The notes under the pieces: generated by a model | Told to the model about the DNA's origin: nothing | Databases searched by the model: none | The model's input: only the letters and a program-made list of their open reading frames with translations | Program-made: the position numbers and the translations under genes | In this document: piece by piece, positions 54,735-64,000 of the stretch | Layout: each line of letters starts with the position of its first letter | How positions within the stretch are numbered: the first letter of the stretch is position 1 | Source of the DNA: Cryptomeria japonica | Taxonomy: Eukaryota > Streptophyta > Pinopsida > Cupressales > Cupressaceae | Length of the DNA: 64,000 bases | Direction: 5' to 3' | Assembly (NCBI RefSeq): GCF_030272615.1 | Contig: NC_081411.1 | Location: 42,955,140-43,019,139 of the forward strand

Positions 54735-55420
54735 ATTAAAATATGGATGGATTTGCATGAAATTCTTGTTCTGATTCATGTCACTATCCTTGCTGACATA
54801 AGTTCTAATGATGTAGAATAATCCCAAGATAACCTTTTTTTTCTTGTTATAGCCACCTTATATGCCAATCATTCATTGTTTAGGTGGCGAACCTTTAATT
54901 TTGGTGTTAGATGCACCTTCTCCAATTCCAACTCATACTGCCCCTTTCATACACTTGGTTTTTGAATTCTTTCTCCAGTTTTCGTCTTTGGTTTCACTAC
55001 GTTAGTTGTGGGTGGAGACATTTTGCAAATAAAGTTAGATAGTTCCAATGATTTCAAGAACAATGCAAAGTTGTGGTTGAAAGTGGTGAAGGGCAACCTT
55101 GTGAATTATGTGGAAGTGATGCAAGGTTTTGACCATGGGGACTTCATTGGCTAGGCAATATTATATCACGTGCATTTATATTGGGGAGTTTAATATCCCA
55201 AAAATGAGGGTGCAATATATTGCCTATCGGTGAAAATAGGGGGGTTTTTAATTCCGACTATGAAAAAGTAAAATATTTGGTGAAAATACAGGGCTTTTAA
55301 TTTAGGTTGTGTATTGGGAGGTGGTGTCAAAAAGGAGTTCAGGGCAATAGTTTTAAAAAATAGGGGGATTCTTTAGTATGCCATGAACGTACATGCTATA
55401 ACGCAGGTTCACTAAGTGAA
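54735..55420. other. intergenic sequence, no gene seen
   Basis: Coding-like words are absent. Around 55190-55360, phrases with gtgaaaataggg recur loosely. Confidence 0.5.
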
Positions 55421-55426
55421 GGCCCC

Positions 55427-57375
55427 ATGGTTTTGACTTGGCCTTCACTGAACAATTCACCCAATTGTGGGAGAAAGGCGAAGTTAAAATTGGGGGAAGT
55501 GGTTTTTACGCTATCTACGAAGACTATTGCTGCTATGATTGATTTATCCTTAGATGGAGTGACTTTCCCCCAAAAGTCAAAGGAGACCTATAAAGGCAAC
55601 TTGAAGAGGTTTTTTAAAGCAAGCGAAGGTGTCTCGAGACTTTAGAGTGGGTACAATAGTGAAGAACTACTTGGGGTTTTGAAAGATGTGACACTCATAC
55701 TCATGAAGTATTTCATGTTGGATGGGAGATTCAAATGCTTCCACACCCAACTCTTTCCCATGCTGAACCATCTCAAGTATGGCATCAAAATGAATTGCTC
55801 ATTCTAGGTTTGTTGCATCTCTTTATCCCATTCAATTTTTTTATCTAAAGCCAAGAATACTCTCCATCTTCACTAGGGTTTAGTTTTGAGGATTTGTAAA
55901 TTTCACTTGGCTTTGACCCCATCTAGTGGGACCCCATTGACTTCCTTTGGGCCCATGCCCGATGACTCTAACCTAGTTGTGGATCTTTTTGGAACCCCTA
56001 TTGCAAAACATTGACCCCAATGTGGCCTCCTCATCCAATACTAAACTTATCCTGATCAAAATGAATTTCCCGTTCTAGGTTTGTTACTCTTTATCCCAAT
56101 CGATTGTTTTGGCTAAAGCCACAAATATTCTCCCTCTTCACCAAAGCTTAATTTTGAGGCTTTATAAATTTCACTTGGCTTTGACCCCATCTAGTGGGAC
56201 TCCATTGATTTCCTTTAGCCCCATGCCCAATGACTCTAACCTAGTTGTGGAGCTTTTTGGAACCCCTATTGCAATAATTGACCCCAATGTGGCCTCCTCA
56301 TGTCCAAGATTAAACTTGTCCCTACCTAGTTCAACCCTATTTGTGGGGCCAAATAGGAAAACCCCCTACTCCCCCTTCCGAGGAAGTTGATTTGGTGGAC
56401 TTTGAGAAGGAAGAGGAATTAATGGATTCTAACTCTTCGTTGTCTATAGGTTCAGACGATTCTTTAGCTAGTTCTGTGGAGAAAGCCCCCTTCACTCCCT
56501 CATTAGGCTTCCCTTCCCCAATCCATTGTGTTTCAACTCTCAAGCTTGATTCCCCTACTCTAGCTGATAAAGTTAATAGGCTAGCTAAGGTTGTTGACAA
56601 ATAGGACGCGGTCATTTGTTGGCTCCTCTCCCAGTTCAGTGAGGCCAAGAAGAAGATTAACAGGTTGGAAATAATGGTAGAGGTTGAGGCTCATGGTGAC
56701 AATTGGCCATTGGATGAAAGTGATGAGAGGGTCTAGAAGGCTACTAATGACATGGCTAGAAAACTAGAAAATTGGGAGACCATGGAGGAGAAGCTTAAGG
56801 AAGTAAATACAAAGATGAATTAGAGGGATGAGAGGAAAGAAATGGTTGAACTAAAGGAAAACCATGAGTCTTTGAAAAATTTTTTGAGGAGATGATTGTG
56901 TCTGAGCCAAGAAATGGCAATGAATTTTTTTGCCTCTCTACATCCAATCTAGGAAGAGATAGAATGAAGGAAGGTGAAGAGGAAGAGAAATCTGGAGTCT
57001 CCTTCTATGGTGTTAAAACCCCTCAAGTTTGCTATCAAGGCTACTTTGTTCATTCTATAGCACTAGCCTTTGGGAAAGATTCTAACAAAAACCTATTTTT
57101 TTTTATAAAGTTAAAGTTTTATGCCATGAATGAAAAGATGATAATGCCCCCACTCAAAAGTCTATTCCTTTGTGTCTCTGGTGGGTGGTTGGTTGTTGGG
57201 TTTGTTTTTTGTCTCTTTGTGTAGTGAGTATGTTTTGGTTGTCTGCTGGTTTTTATGTTTTTTGGTCTTGGTTGTAGTTTTTTGGCTAGGTATGCACTCC
57301 TCATGTACCCCAGGTAGTTGCTCTTAAGTGGTTATGTAAAAAGGTCCGGGCCTATCCCACTTTAATTAATCAAAA
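55427..57375 (+). mobile_element. decayed mobile-element-like gene with coiled coil, unrecognised family
   Basis: 55427-55645 gives KLKLGEVVFTLSTKTIAAMI and DLSLDGVTFPQKSKETYKGN, which recalls plant-mobile-domain or transposon-associated proteins common in conifer genomes. Further on come a Ser/acid-rich segment (DLVDFEKEEELMDSNSSLSI, 56341-56604) and a charged coiled-coil stretch with stops (56630-56900). The 3' end reads cactttaattaatcaaaa, resembling the end of the LINE-like insert at 17028. A tandem duplication lies inside. No RT was seen, and no target duplication was found. Confidence 0.45.
55800..56325. repeat. tandem duplication with period of about 274 bp
   Basis: 55800-56060 and 56074-56325 share ttctaggtttgtt, tttcacttggctttgacccc and caatgtggcctcctcat at a constant offset. 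They are about 88-90 percent alike. Confidence 0.85.
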
Positions 57376-60300
57376 CTTTGACCACCTCAAAATGACATTT
57401 ATGTTTTGAATTTTAAAATGATGTAAATTAATAAAATGTATAATTTTTAATGTAGTTTATGTTTATAATCCTTTAAAAAAAATCTCTCTTTTTTTCCTCA
57501 CATATATGACTTAAAGGTCTATTACATTTTTTAAAAAATGAACTTATTCAGATGATTATAGTTTCCATGGATGTAAAACTTCATCACTTTTAAAAAATAG
57601 ATTACACCTCCTTAGAGAGGATTATCTCCTCTAGTGCACCATATATTTTTCAAAAAAATAAATAATGCGCTTTAATATATTTTTAATTTATAATAAATCT
57701 AGTGTTTGATTATAAAAACCTACTTGCAATAAATTATAAATAAAAAATAAAACTATTGAAATATATAAAAAAATCCAAACTCTAGACTCTAAACACTAAA
57801 AAGGGAATTTTAGATTTTATAAAAGCACTTCTTATTAGAAAAATATACATTGAAGTCAATTTTTTCCCTAAATATGGGTTAATCTACCTTATAGATAACT
57901 TCAAGCAAAAGGGTATTGACCAAAACCTTCTCAATCAAAAGTTTTTCATGAAAATTACATATAAATCAAGTATTATTTTAACTTTTTACTTAAAAAATAT
58001 TTGATGGTTTTAGGCAAAAAGGTTTCACTTGAAACCATCTGTGCCACATTGATGTCATGTTCTACTTGAAAAAATTCATAAGAAACTACTTTGTTGGTCG
58101 AAAGTGTGACATGCCTGTTGTTGGAGTAATTAGGACATCATATAATTAGTCATCTAATTATATCCTTTATTACTTAATTCACTTAAGCTAAACTTATGAT
58201 TTCTTTTATCTTTTTCTAGATAGAGCCTTATCTAGCACCTGTTGTCTCATTCATTATGATGTCAACACTTGTCAAGATCTCTTTTAATCTTCCTCTAGGG
58301 TTTAGTCTAGTGTTGCAATCATCATTCTATAAGAATTCATTGTATTCATTAGTATAATTAATAATGTAGGGGACTCCCATACATTATATACCTCAAACAC
58401 ATGATTTGTTCCACTATATGAGGGTTACACCACCCAAGATTCATGCATAGCATAACAAAGAGAATAACACACATTTGCAAGAAACAAATTTCCTTCTATT
58501 ACTCAAATGAAATGAATTACAATTTCATCAACTATAAAATATTAGCCACTTGGGCTTTAGAACTCTATGTAAGTTGTAACTACCACTTAGCTCTCAAATG
58601 AAGGAGAATTCTTCTCAACTTTAAATGATCACTCAATTCCAAATGATTTAATCGATTCTAAATGATCCACTCAACTTTGGATACTTAACCACTACCCCAA
58701 AGCTCTCTTTATATCATTCGTGTGCCTCTTGGAAATCCCACACCCTCTCTTGGAGAGAAACACATGGACATCAAGAAACACAACACACAGTCAATAGATG
58801 ACTCTTCAACTCCTTAGGAGGGCACCTAATGTGACATCTCTTCAATTTTCCAAATTGGGCACCTAAAGGGGTGTGTTTTCCCATTATTTTTTACACCCAC
58901 CAAGACATGTGAATGCATGACTCTTCCCCTTCCCCAAATCCACGCCAAGATGAGGTTTTTCTTGATTTCACATTAGAAATATTAGACAAATGGGTCCACT
59001 CTTGAAAATTACAATTGCCCTTACACATTGGCCACAAATATTAAATAATTTCAACCCCATATGTCCCCTTGAACAATTTTCTGAGTCACATTTAACTTCA
59101 AGAATAAAACACACAAAATAACTTAGAATTCTAAGAAAGTTTTGTATTTCAAACATTGTTATTCACCTTTGAAAGAAAATCAAAAGAAATACAAAACTAA
59201 AATCTCATAAAATTGTTGTTGAAACTCCTATAATGAAATTATATGCTATGGAGAAGCATGGCTTACCTTTAATAGCTTCCAAAATTTCAAAAACTATTGC
59301 TAGGACCGAAGTTAACACTTCTGCCTAGATCAAACACTGTATATTGTTGATGCCTCATAGACTAACTTCATTAGTAAAACATTACTAATAACTTAAGAAA
59401 TTTTGTCTATAAGACAATCTGATCCATAACAGAGGATATATTGACAGTCCTTTAAAAATGATTTTTGTGATTATTTAATCTATCATGGTTGGGTATTTTT
59501 ATAAAAATCTATTTATATTTCAAACTCCCAATTCTTTAAGTTATAAGCTATAGAGATATTATAGATGAGTAGCAAGACTCTGGCCTACTCATGAAGGGTG
59601 AGATCCAACAACATGACCTACTTCACTTTTTACAATACTAGAGTTATTTGTAATGAACATGAATCTGGTTTGGAAATAATATTTTGTCCTGAATAAACAA
59701 TTCAGAATGCATGCTTTGTTCAGAGACACTATCTCAGGCAATATTTACTGAAGGATGCTCTGGACCGTGGGTATGAAAGTGGGTGTACCAAGCGTTGTTC
59801 ACTGGTCAAGGTTGATCATCTGGTTGTACTCAATTACGAGCTTTGAGTCTCAAACGAATCCACAGGGTGCAGTTTATTTACAACTATGCAACCTAAGTAA
59901 TATCTTCTTATAGTTCTATATATAGATGTTGCTTCATGATTCAATTTTGCCTGTTAAAACTGTTTTATAACCAATTTAATTGTTTCTTTTATATTTAACT
60001 GTGTCCATGGTTTCCATTTTAGGAAATGTTTAATATTTCTTTTTTCTTATTAAAGAGGTCAAGCTTTTACTGCAATAACTAAAGGGCTTTCAGTAACCAC
60101 TGGAACATTGAATCTGGGTTAGAATTTTTAATAATTAATGCTTTCAAGTTTTTACTCCCATTATCAAGGGGCTCTCAGCCTAACCGTGTTTGATTCTATC
60201 TCTTTGCTCTGGCCCCGTTCCATCTCAACTAGTTGACTGACACCCTGTCATATTAATAACTATTTTGCACAGTAACACATTGACAAAACAAAATCTTTGG

Positions 60301-60699
60301 TAAAGATTGCTTACTTTCTAGTCCAGTAATTCTTATGCTGTAAAAATATTCTATTGTGAGTATATTTATGTTCCAAGCTAGATAAAAGACATGTTTGCCC
60401 TTGAGATATATTTCAATGAAGACAAGCTTAAAGTTGAATCTTTCTTGTTTTTGTGTCTATCCAAGCTAAAGTCCATCATTTGTGGTTAACCATTATCAAT
60501 TTCACAATAGTGATGTAACCAATTCGACAAATGACACTAAATTGAGGAAACATGGCACTGAATGGCTTTGGTGTATTATGGTGGTTGTATGTAAGAATAA
60601 AACAAATAATATTACTTAATTCAGGGAAAGAAATGAAGATCAAATTAACCTCAGCTCCATGATCCATCCATTAGCTGAAAGTCATGACCGCCTTGCTCA
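57376..60699. other. AT-rich intergenic sequence between the TNLs
   Basis: No gene was recognised. 58100-58400 and 58400-58900 have the texture of old LTR debris (for example ttggagtaattaggacatca), but no boundaries or pairs were found. The 62-codon frames are chance. Confidence 0.5.
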
Positions 60700-61182
60700 C
60701 TATTCCATTCCTTTGTCATATAGCTGGGTAATGATTCTTTTCCATATATGCAGGGTTTTACATTTTTCACCCAAGTTCACTGTCACTATATATCCCTTCA
60801 CAAATCTAGCTTGAGTGACTATTCTTGGAATCCAGAAGGATTGAGCAATATAATTTTGGGCATGGCTTACTCTTTCTGGGTCAGTAACTCCAAGGGTGAC
60901 TATCCATTGCCCTTTTGAGATAGTGCTCTCTATCCATTCATTAACAGAATGCGGAATATTTATAACTCCCACATTTTCGTAGCTGTGAATCACAACACAT
61001 ACAATGATTGCACTCAACGACTGTGGTGTTTTTAATGATGCCTCAAGCATTCCCTTTTCATTTATATCAATTCCATTAATTGCCTCTGCCCCAATCAGGT
61101 CAGAAAAGAAATTTGCATTTAAAGTTGAGCACACTCCATCGACTGCTTTCCCGATTACACTAGTCAGCTCTGTTGGAAGTCT
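60700..61182 (-). CDS. post-LRR exon of the minus-strand TNL
   Basis: Reads RLPTELTSVIGKAVDGVCST, FFSDLIGAEAINGIDINEKG, SLSAIIVCVVIHSYENVG, WIVTLGVTDPERVSHAQNYI and SFWIPRIVTQARFVKGYIVT, then a stop. It resembles the C-JID/post-LRR beta-sandwich that contacts effectors in TNLs; the assignment is by position and pattern. It pairs with 45621-46744 of the pseudogene. Confidence 0.78.
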   Translation of the reverse strand, partial: RLPTELTSVIGKAVDGVCSTLNANFFSDLIGAEAINGIDINEKGMLEASLKTPQSLSAIIVCVVIHSYENVGVINIPHSVNEWIESTISKGQWIVTLGVTDPERVSHAQNYIAQSFWIPRIVTQARFVKGYIVTVNLGEKCKTLHIWKRIITQLYDKGME

Positions 61183-63697
61183 CTGAGGTGGTAAGAGAAC
61201 TAGTCAGCAGATTTTAGAGCAATTGATAAGAAAATTACTTCCTCGGAGCAAATTACAGAGAAACCCATATAAAATCCCATCTAGGGTGGGCCATTTTTAC
61301 AAGTACCAAAACAAATTTAAGATCACACTTAAGAATAGAAAAAAATAGTTCTCCAGTAAACATTACAAAAGTGAAATATTTACCTGCAGCCTTTGAATGG
61401 AATTCAATAGAGCTCCACTGACTTTTGAAAGGTGCAAGCATTTCAATTGTCCCAATTCTTCAATGCCTGTTATACTCTGCAGCTCCCCACATTCATCAAT
61501 GGTGATTCTTTCTAGGTAGTCCAATTTTGCAAGACTAGGCAACTCTTCAAGCTGGGGACATTCCATTATATTTAATGTTGAGATCTTTTCCAGATCAAAG
61601 CTCCACAATATTGTTTTTAATATTGGACAGTCTTTCAACTTAATACACTTCAGTGCTGTTGTCAGTGTTATATTCACTTGGATTAGATCTGGCATAAACT
61701 CAATGTGAAGAGATATGAGGTTGGGACAATAATCTCCACAAATTGATACCTTGGATACAAGTTTTCCTTCTCTAATCACCATCAACCCAAGGCTACTCAT
61801 CTGAGGCTTAGAGACAGTTGACATTCCACTATTACTCAAAGAAAATTGTCCAGTACTTGATCTGAAATCACTCAATACTAGTCTTCTAAGATTTGAGAGT
61901 TTTCTAAGGGATTCAGAAAAGGATTTCCATTCAATTTTCATGGGATCGTCCCCTCCTTCTAGGACTAGATATTCCAATTGAGTTAACATCCCTATTGAAT
62001 TTTGAAACTCTTTTAGTGAGACTGCATCAAGCACCAACTCTTTCAACTGAAAAGGGGCCTGAAAAAGAATCCGTAAAATTCATTCCAAAGGTAAACAAAT
62101 TCCATGAAATAGAACTACAGGGAAATGCATGGTTTTCCATAAAAGAAGACCTAATTTTCAATAAAAAGAAAAGAAATACCTGTGCATCGTTCAGCCACAG
62201 TTTTTCGAGATATCCATTTATAATTGTTAAACAATGCAGATTTTGCAAAGGAATACATGAAGGAATGCTCGTCACTTTACGCCAATTCAGATCAAGCTTA
62301 ATCCATAACAGAGCTGTTGATGCTTCACCCCAATCGTTTGAATCTCCTACAAAGTATGTCACAACAAAACTGGTGGATGGGTCTAAAAATGAGTGTAAAC
62401 ACCTTAAACTATGAACTTTGGTTTCGATGAGGGTCTGTTGAAATCCCTTAGACTCCTGCATTCACAGATCAAATTTATATCTGGGCTGCAATTGGAATAT
62501 AATTAGATAAAGCTACAAAAAAAAATAAAAAATTGAATATCAGCATGTGGAGCATAAATCTCTAGGAGGTAGAAGCACACCAAAGATTTGAGATGTTTAG
62601 GATGCCACAAGCGATGATGGGTGCCCAATTCATCTGCCATTTCTCTTCCCAAATCACGGAGATGATCATGCATTCTGAATTGAAGCTTGTCGCCATATTC
62701 CTCATCCTTCTGGTCATGAATTTGGCACTCAACCATTTCAATAAGACACTTATCTTTAAGGGTTTGAATTGCATGCTCTGCCCTCCATCCAGAAGCCTCC
62801 CATATTCTCATGGCCATACACTTCTCTTTGCCGATGAAAAAGCATGCGATGTCCATGAAAATCTGTTTCTGTTCACTTTCCAATCCATCAAAACTGATTT
62901 TAAGTTTGTGTTTTATATCTCTATCTAATGTTATACGAACTTTATCCAATTCCAACTTCCAATATTGTTTGTCAGTGCTACCAAAAACATGCCCACCCAG
63001 CACTTTGAGAGACAGGGGCGAACCCCGACAGACTTCCACAAAGCTCTGAACCAAATTTTCATATCCATTTGCAGGATAAGATTGGTGGAATGCGTGCCAA
63101 CAGAACAGCTCCCTGCTATGATATGCATTCATTTCTTTCATCTTGTAACGAATATTAATTTCAGCACGTATTAGCACTCTCTCATCACGGGTTGTAATGA
63201 TTACATAGCTATGAGGAGGCAGGAAATCTCTAACTAAAAGAGCATCTAGCTGGTCCGTGTGATTGATGTCATCTAAAACAATAAGGAAGCGCAACTGGTG
63301 GCCTCTTGAAAGACGATTCCTAATACAGCTTGTTCCCTCATCTATGCTCTGAAATTTGGGAGGATCATTTTCTCGTACCAGATCTTTTAGGAGCTTAGTT
63401 TGCAAAGAAAGCAATTCACTTCTGGAAGATGCTTCTCGCACATCAGATAGAAAACATGAACCATGGTACTCTAAACGTTTGCGATTGAACAATTCTTTGG
63501 CTAGAGTTGTCTTGCCAGATCCACCCATTCCAAAGATGCCAATTATCTTAACTATCTCCTCCTGTCTGCAATGCTTTTCAAAGTCTTCTACAATTTCATC
63601 TAACCCCACAGGATGTTTTGCCACATCTAAGAATTTTGCCTTTTGTAGTTCTTTTAGGACAGCAGACACTACATTTTTAAGCAGCTCCGCATGATCA
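60700..63697 (-). CDS. TIR-NB-LRR (TNL) disease-resistance gene, exons 2-5; TIR exon beyond right edge
   Basis: Exons on the minus strand are NB-ARC 63697-62581, LRR start 62455-62180, LRR 62046-61384, and post-LRR 61182-60700. All have GT-AG borders; the junctions between exons 2 to 5 fall between codons. Every exon is open. Exon 2 shows GIFGMGGSGKTTLAKELF (P-loop), LRFLIVLDDINH (kinase 2), VIITTRDERVL, GSPLSLKVLGG, IFMDIACFFIGKE and FRMHDHLRDLGRE. TNL receptors bind nucleotide, oligomerise on effector recognition and activate TIR NADase signalling. The intron 5' of exon 2 runs off the window, so the TIR exon is inferred from the plus-strand paralogue. Confidence 0.88.
61384..62455 (-). CDS. 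LRR exons 3 and 4 of the minus-strand TNL
   Basis: Exon 3 (62455-62180) starts ESKGFQQTLIETKVHSLRC and ends LWLNDAQ. A 133-bp intron follows. Exon 4 (62046-61384) starts LKELVLDAVSLKEFQNSIG and gives irregular leucine-rich repeats of about 23-25 residues (LTQLEYLVLEGGD, LSNLRRLVLSDF, CPNLISLHIEFM, LEKISTLNIMECPQLEEL, LDYLERITIDECGELQSI), ending LNSIQRLQ. These form the sensor domain. Confidence 0.83.
62581..63697 (-). CDS. NB-ARC exon of the minus-strand TNL
   Basis: It begins (T)GAT CAT, giving DHAELLKNVVSAVLKELQ after acceptor TTTTTCAG. It includes the linker KHPVGLDEIVEDFEKHC that precedes the P-loop in TNLs and ends HPKHLKSL before GTGTGC. The full set of NB-ARC motifs is present, including the P-loop Lys and the MHD motif. 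The open frame continues 26 codons into the intron before a stop, which is not part of the protein. Confidence 0.87.
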
Positions 63698-64000
63698 CTG
63701 AAAAATTACAAGAATATGATCAGAAAGATGTTATGTTCAGGCAATTTTAAACAGCACACTTTTAAAGTTGGGTTACTATGAATGGAAGCCTTCTAAAAAA
63801 ATTCAGTAGATGTTAAGATGTTTTAGGAATAATTAAAAGTTAGTAGTTTCATGAATTTAAAAGTACAATTCAGTTTAAAAGTTTAAATTTTAAAATTGAA
63901 AGAGGTTGGTGGAATGAACTGTAACTACAGAATTGGAAATGTATAAATAAATATCATGTTTTCTTATTTCTATTTCTGGTAGGAATCTAAAATTTTATAT

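Noticed and set aside
62593-62928. 111-codon plus-strand frame (and 63356-63694)
   Set aside because: Antisense shadows of the intact minus-strand NB-ARC exon.

Overview
The window looks like nuclear DNA of a seed plant with a very large, repeat-filled genome, most likely a conifer or other gymnosperm. The grounds are long nested LTR retrotransposons, AT-rich spacers, and TIR-NB-LRR (TNL) resistance genes with the five-exon layout TIR / NB-ARC / LRR / LRR / post-LRR domain. The species cannot be named from the sequence. No bacterial, rRNA, tRNA or CRISPR feature was seen.

Layout. 1-13884 is a minus-strand nest. An old Ty3/gypsy-like element (A: LTR 12819-13884; leader split into 11993-12818 and 3857-4599) was hit by a complete Ty1/copia element (4600-11987, target duplication GTTAC) and by a second gypsy element (1-3856, cut by the window edge, with LTR, primer site, 2 kb leader and the start of gag). 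13885-17592 holds a copia LTR fragment and a gypsy LTR (F) opened by a 1.6 kb LINE-like insertion with a 21-bp target duplication. 17593-38400 is a deeper stack. Element E (plus strand, degraded) was entered by B (20450-36327, minus-strand chromovirus, duplication TTTAG), B by C (22804-33319, small non-autonomous copia-like element) and C by D (25323-33049, plus strand, duplication ATATT). LTR divergence judged by eye falls in the order expected from the nesting: B about 10 percent, C about 5 percent, D about 2 percent. D is the most notable element. It has a single open 830-codon gag-type frame plus a second 287-codon frame, and no reverse transcriptase or integrase, so it must use enzymes supplied by a relative.

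38400-64000 is the host-gene part. A plus-strand TNL pseudogene (39006-46744) and a minus-strand TNL gene (60700 to beyond 63697) face each other tail to tail. The second is open in every visible exon; its TIR exon lies beyond the right edge. The first keeps an open TIR-only frame of 173 codons but is disrupted afterwards. It also carries a roughly 420-bp insertion in an LRR exon and a 633-bp MITE with 8-bp target duplications in its last exon. The 14 kb between them holds small tandem duplications, a foldback element, short exon-like pieces, a possible organelle-derived stretch, a copia LTR remnant and a mobile-element-like frame with an internal tandem duplication.

Only the two TNLs look like recognisable host genes. 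They are paralogues of a family whose role is intracellular recognition of pathogen effectors, leading to TIR NADase signalling. The rest is mostly transposable-element sequence of several ages.
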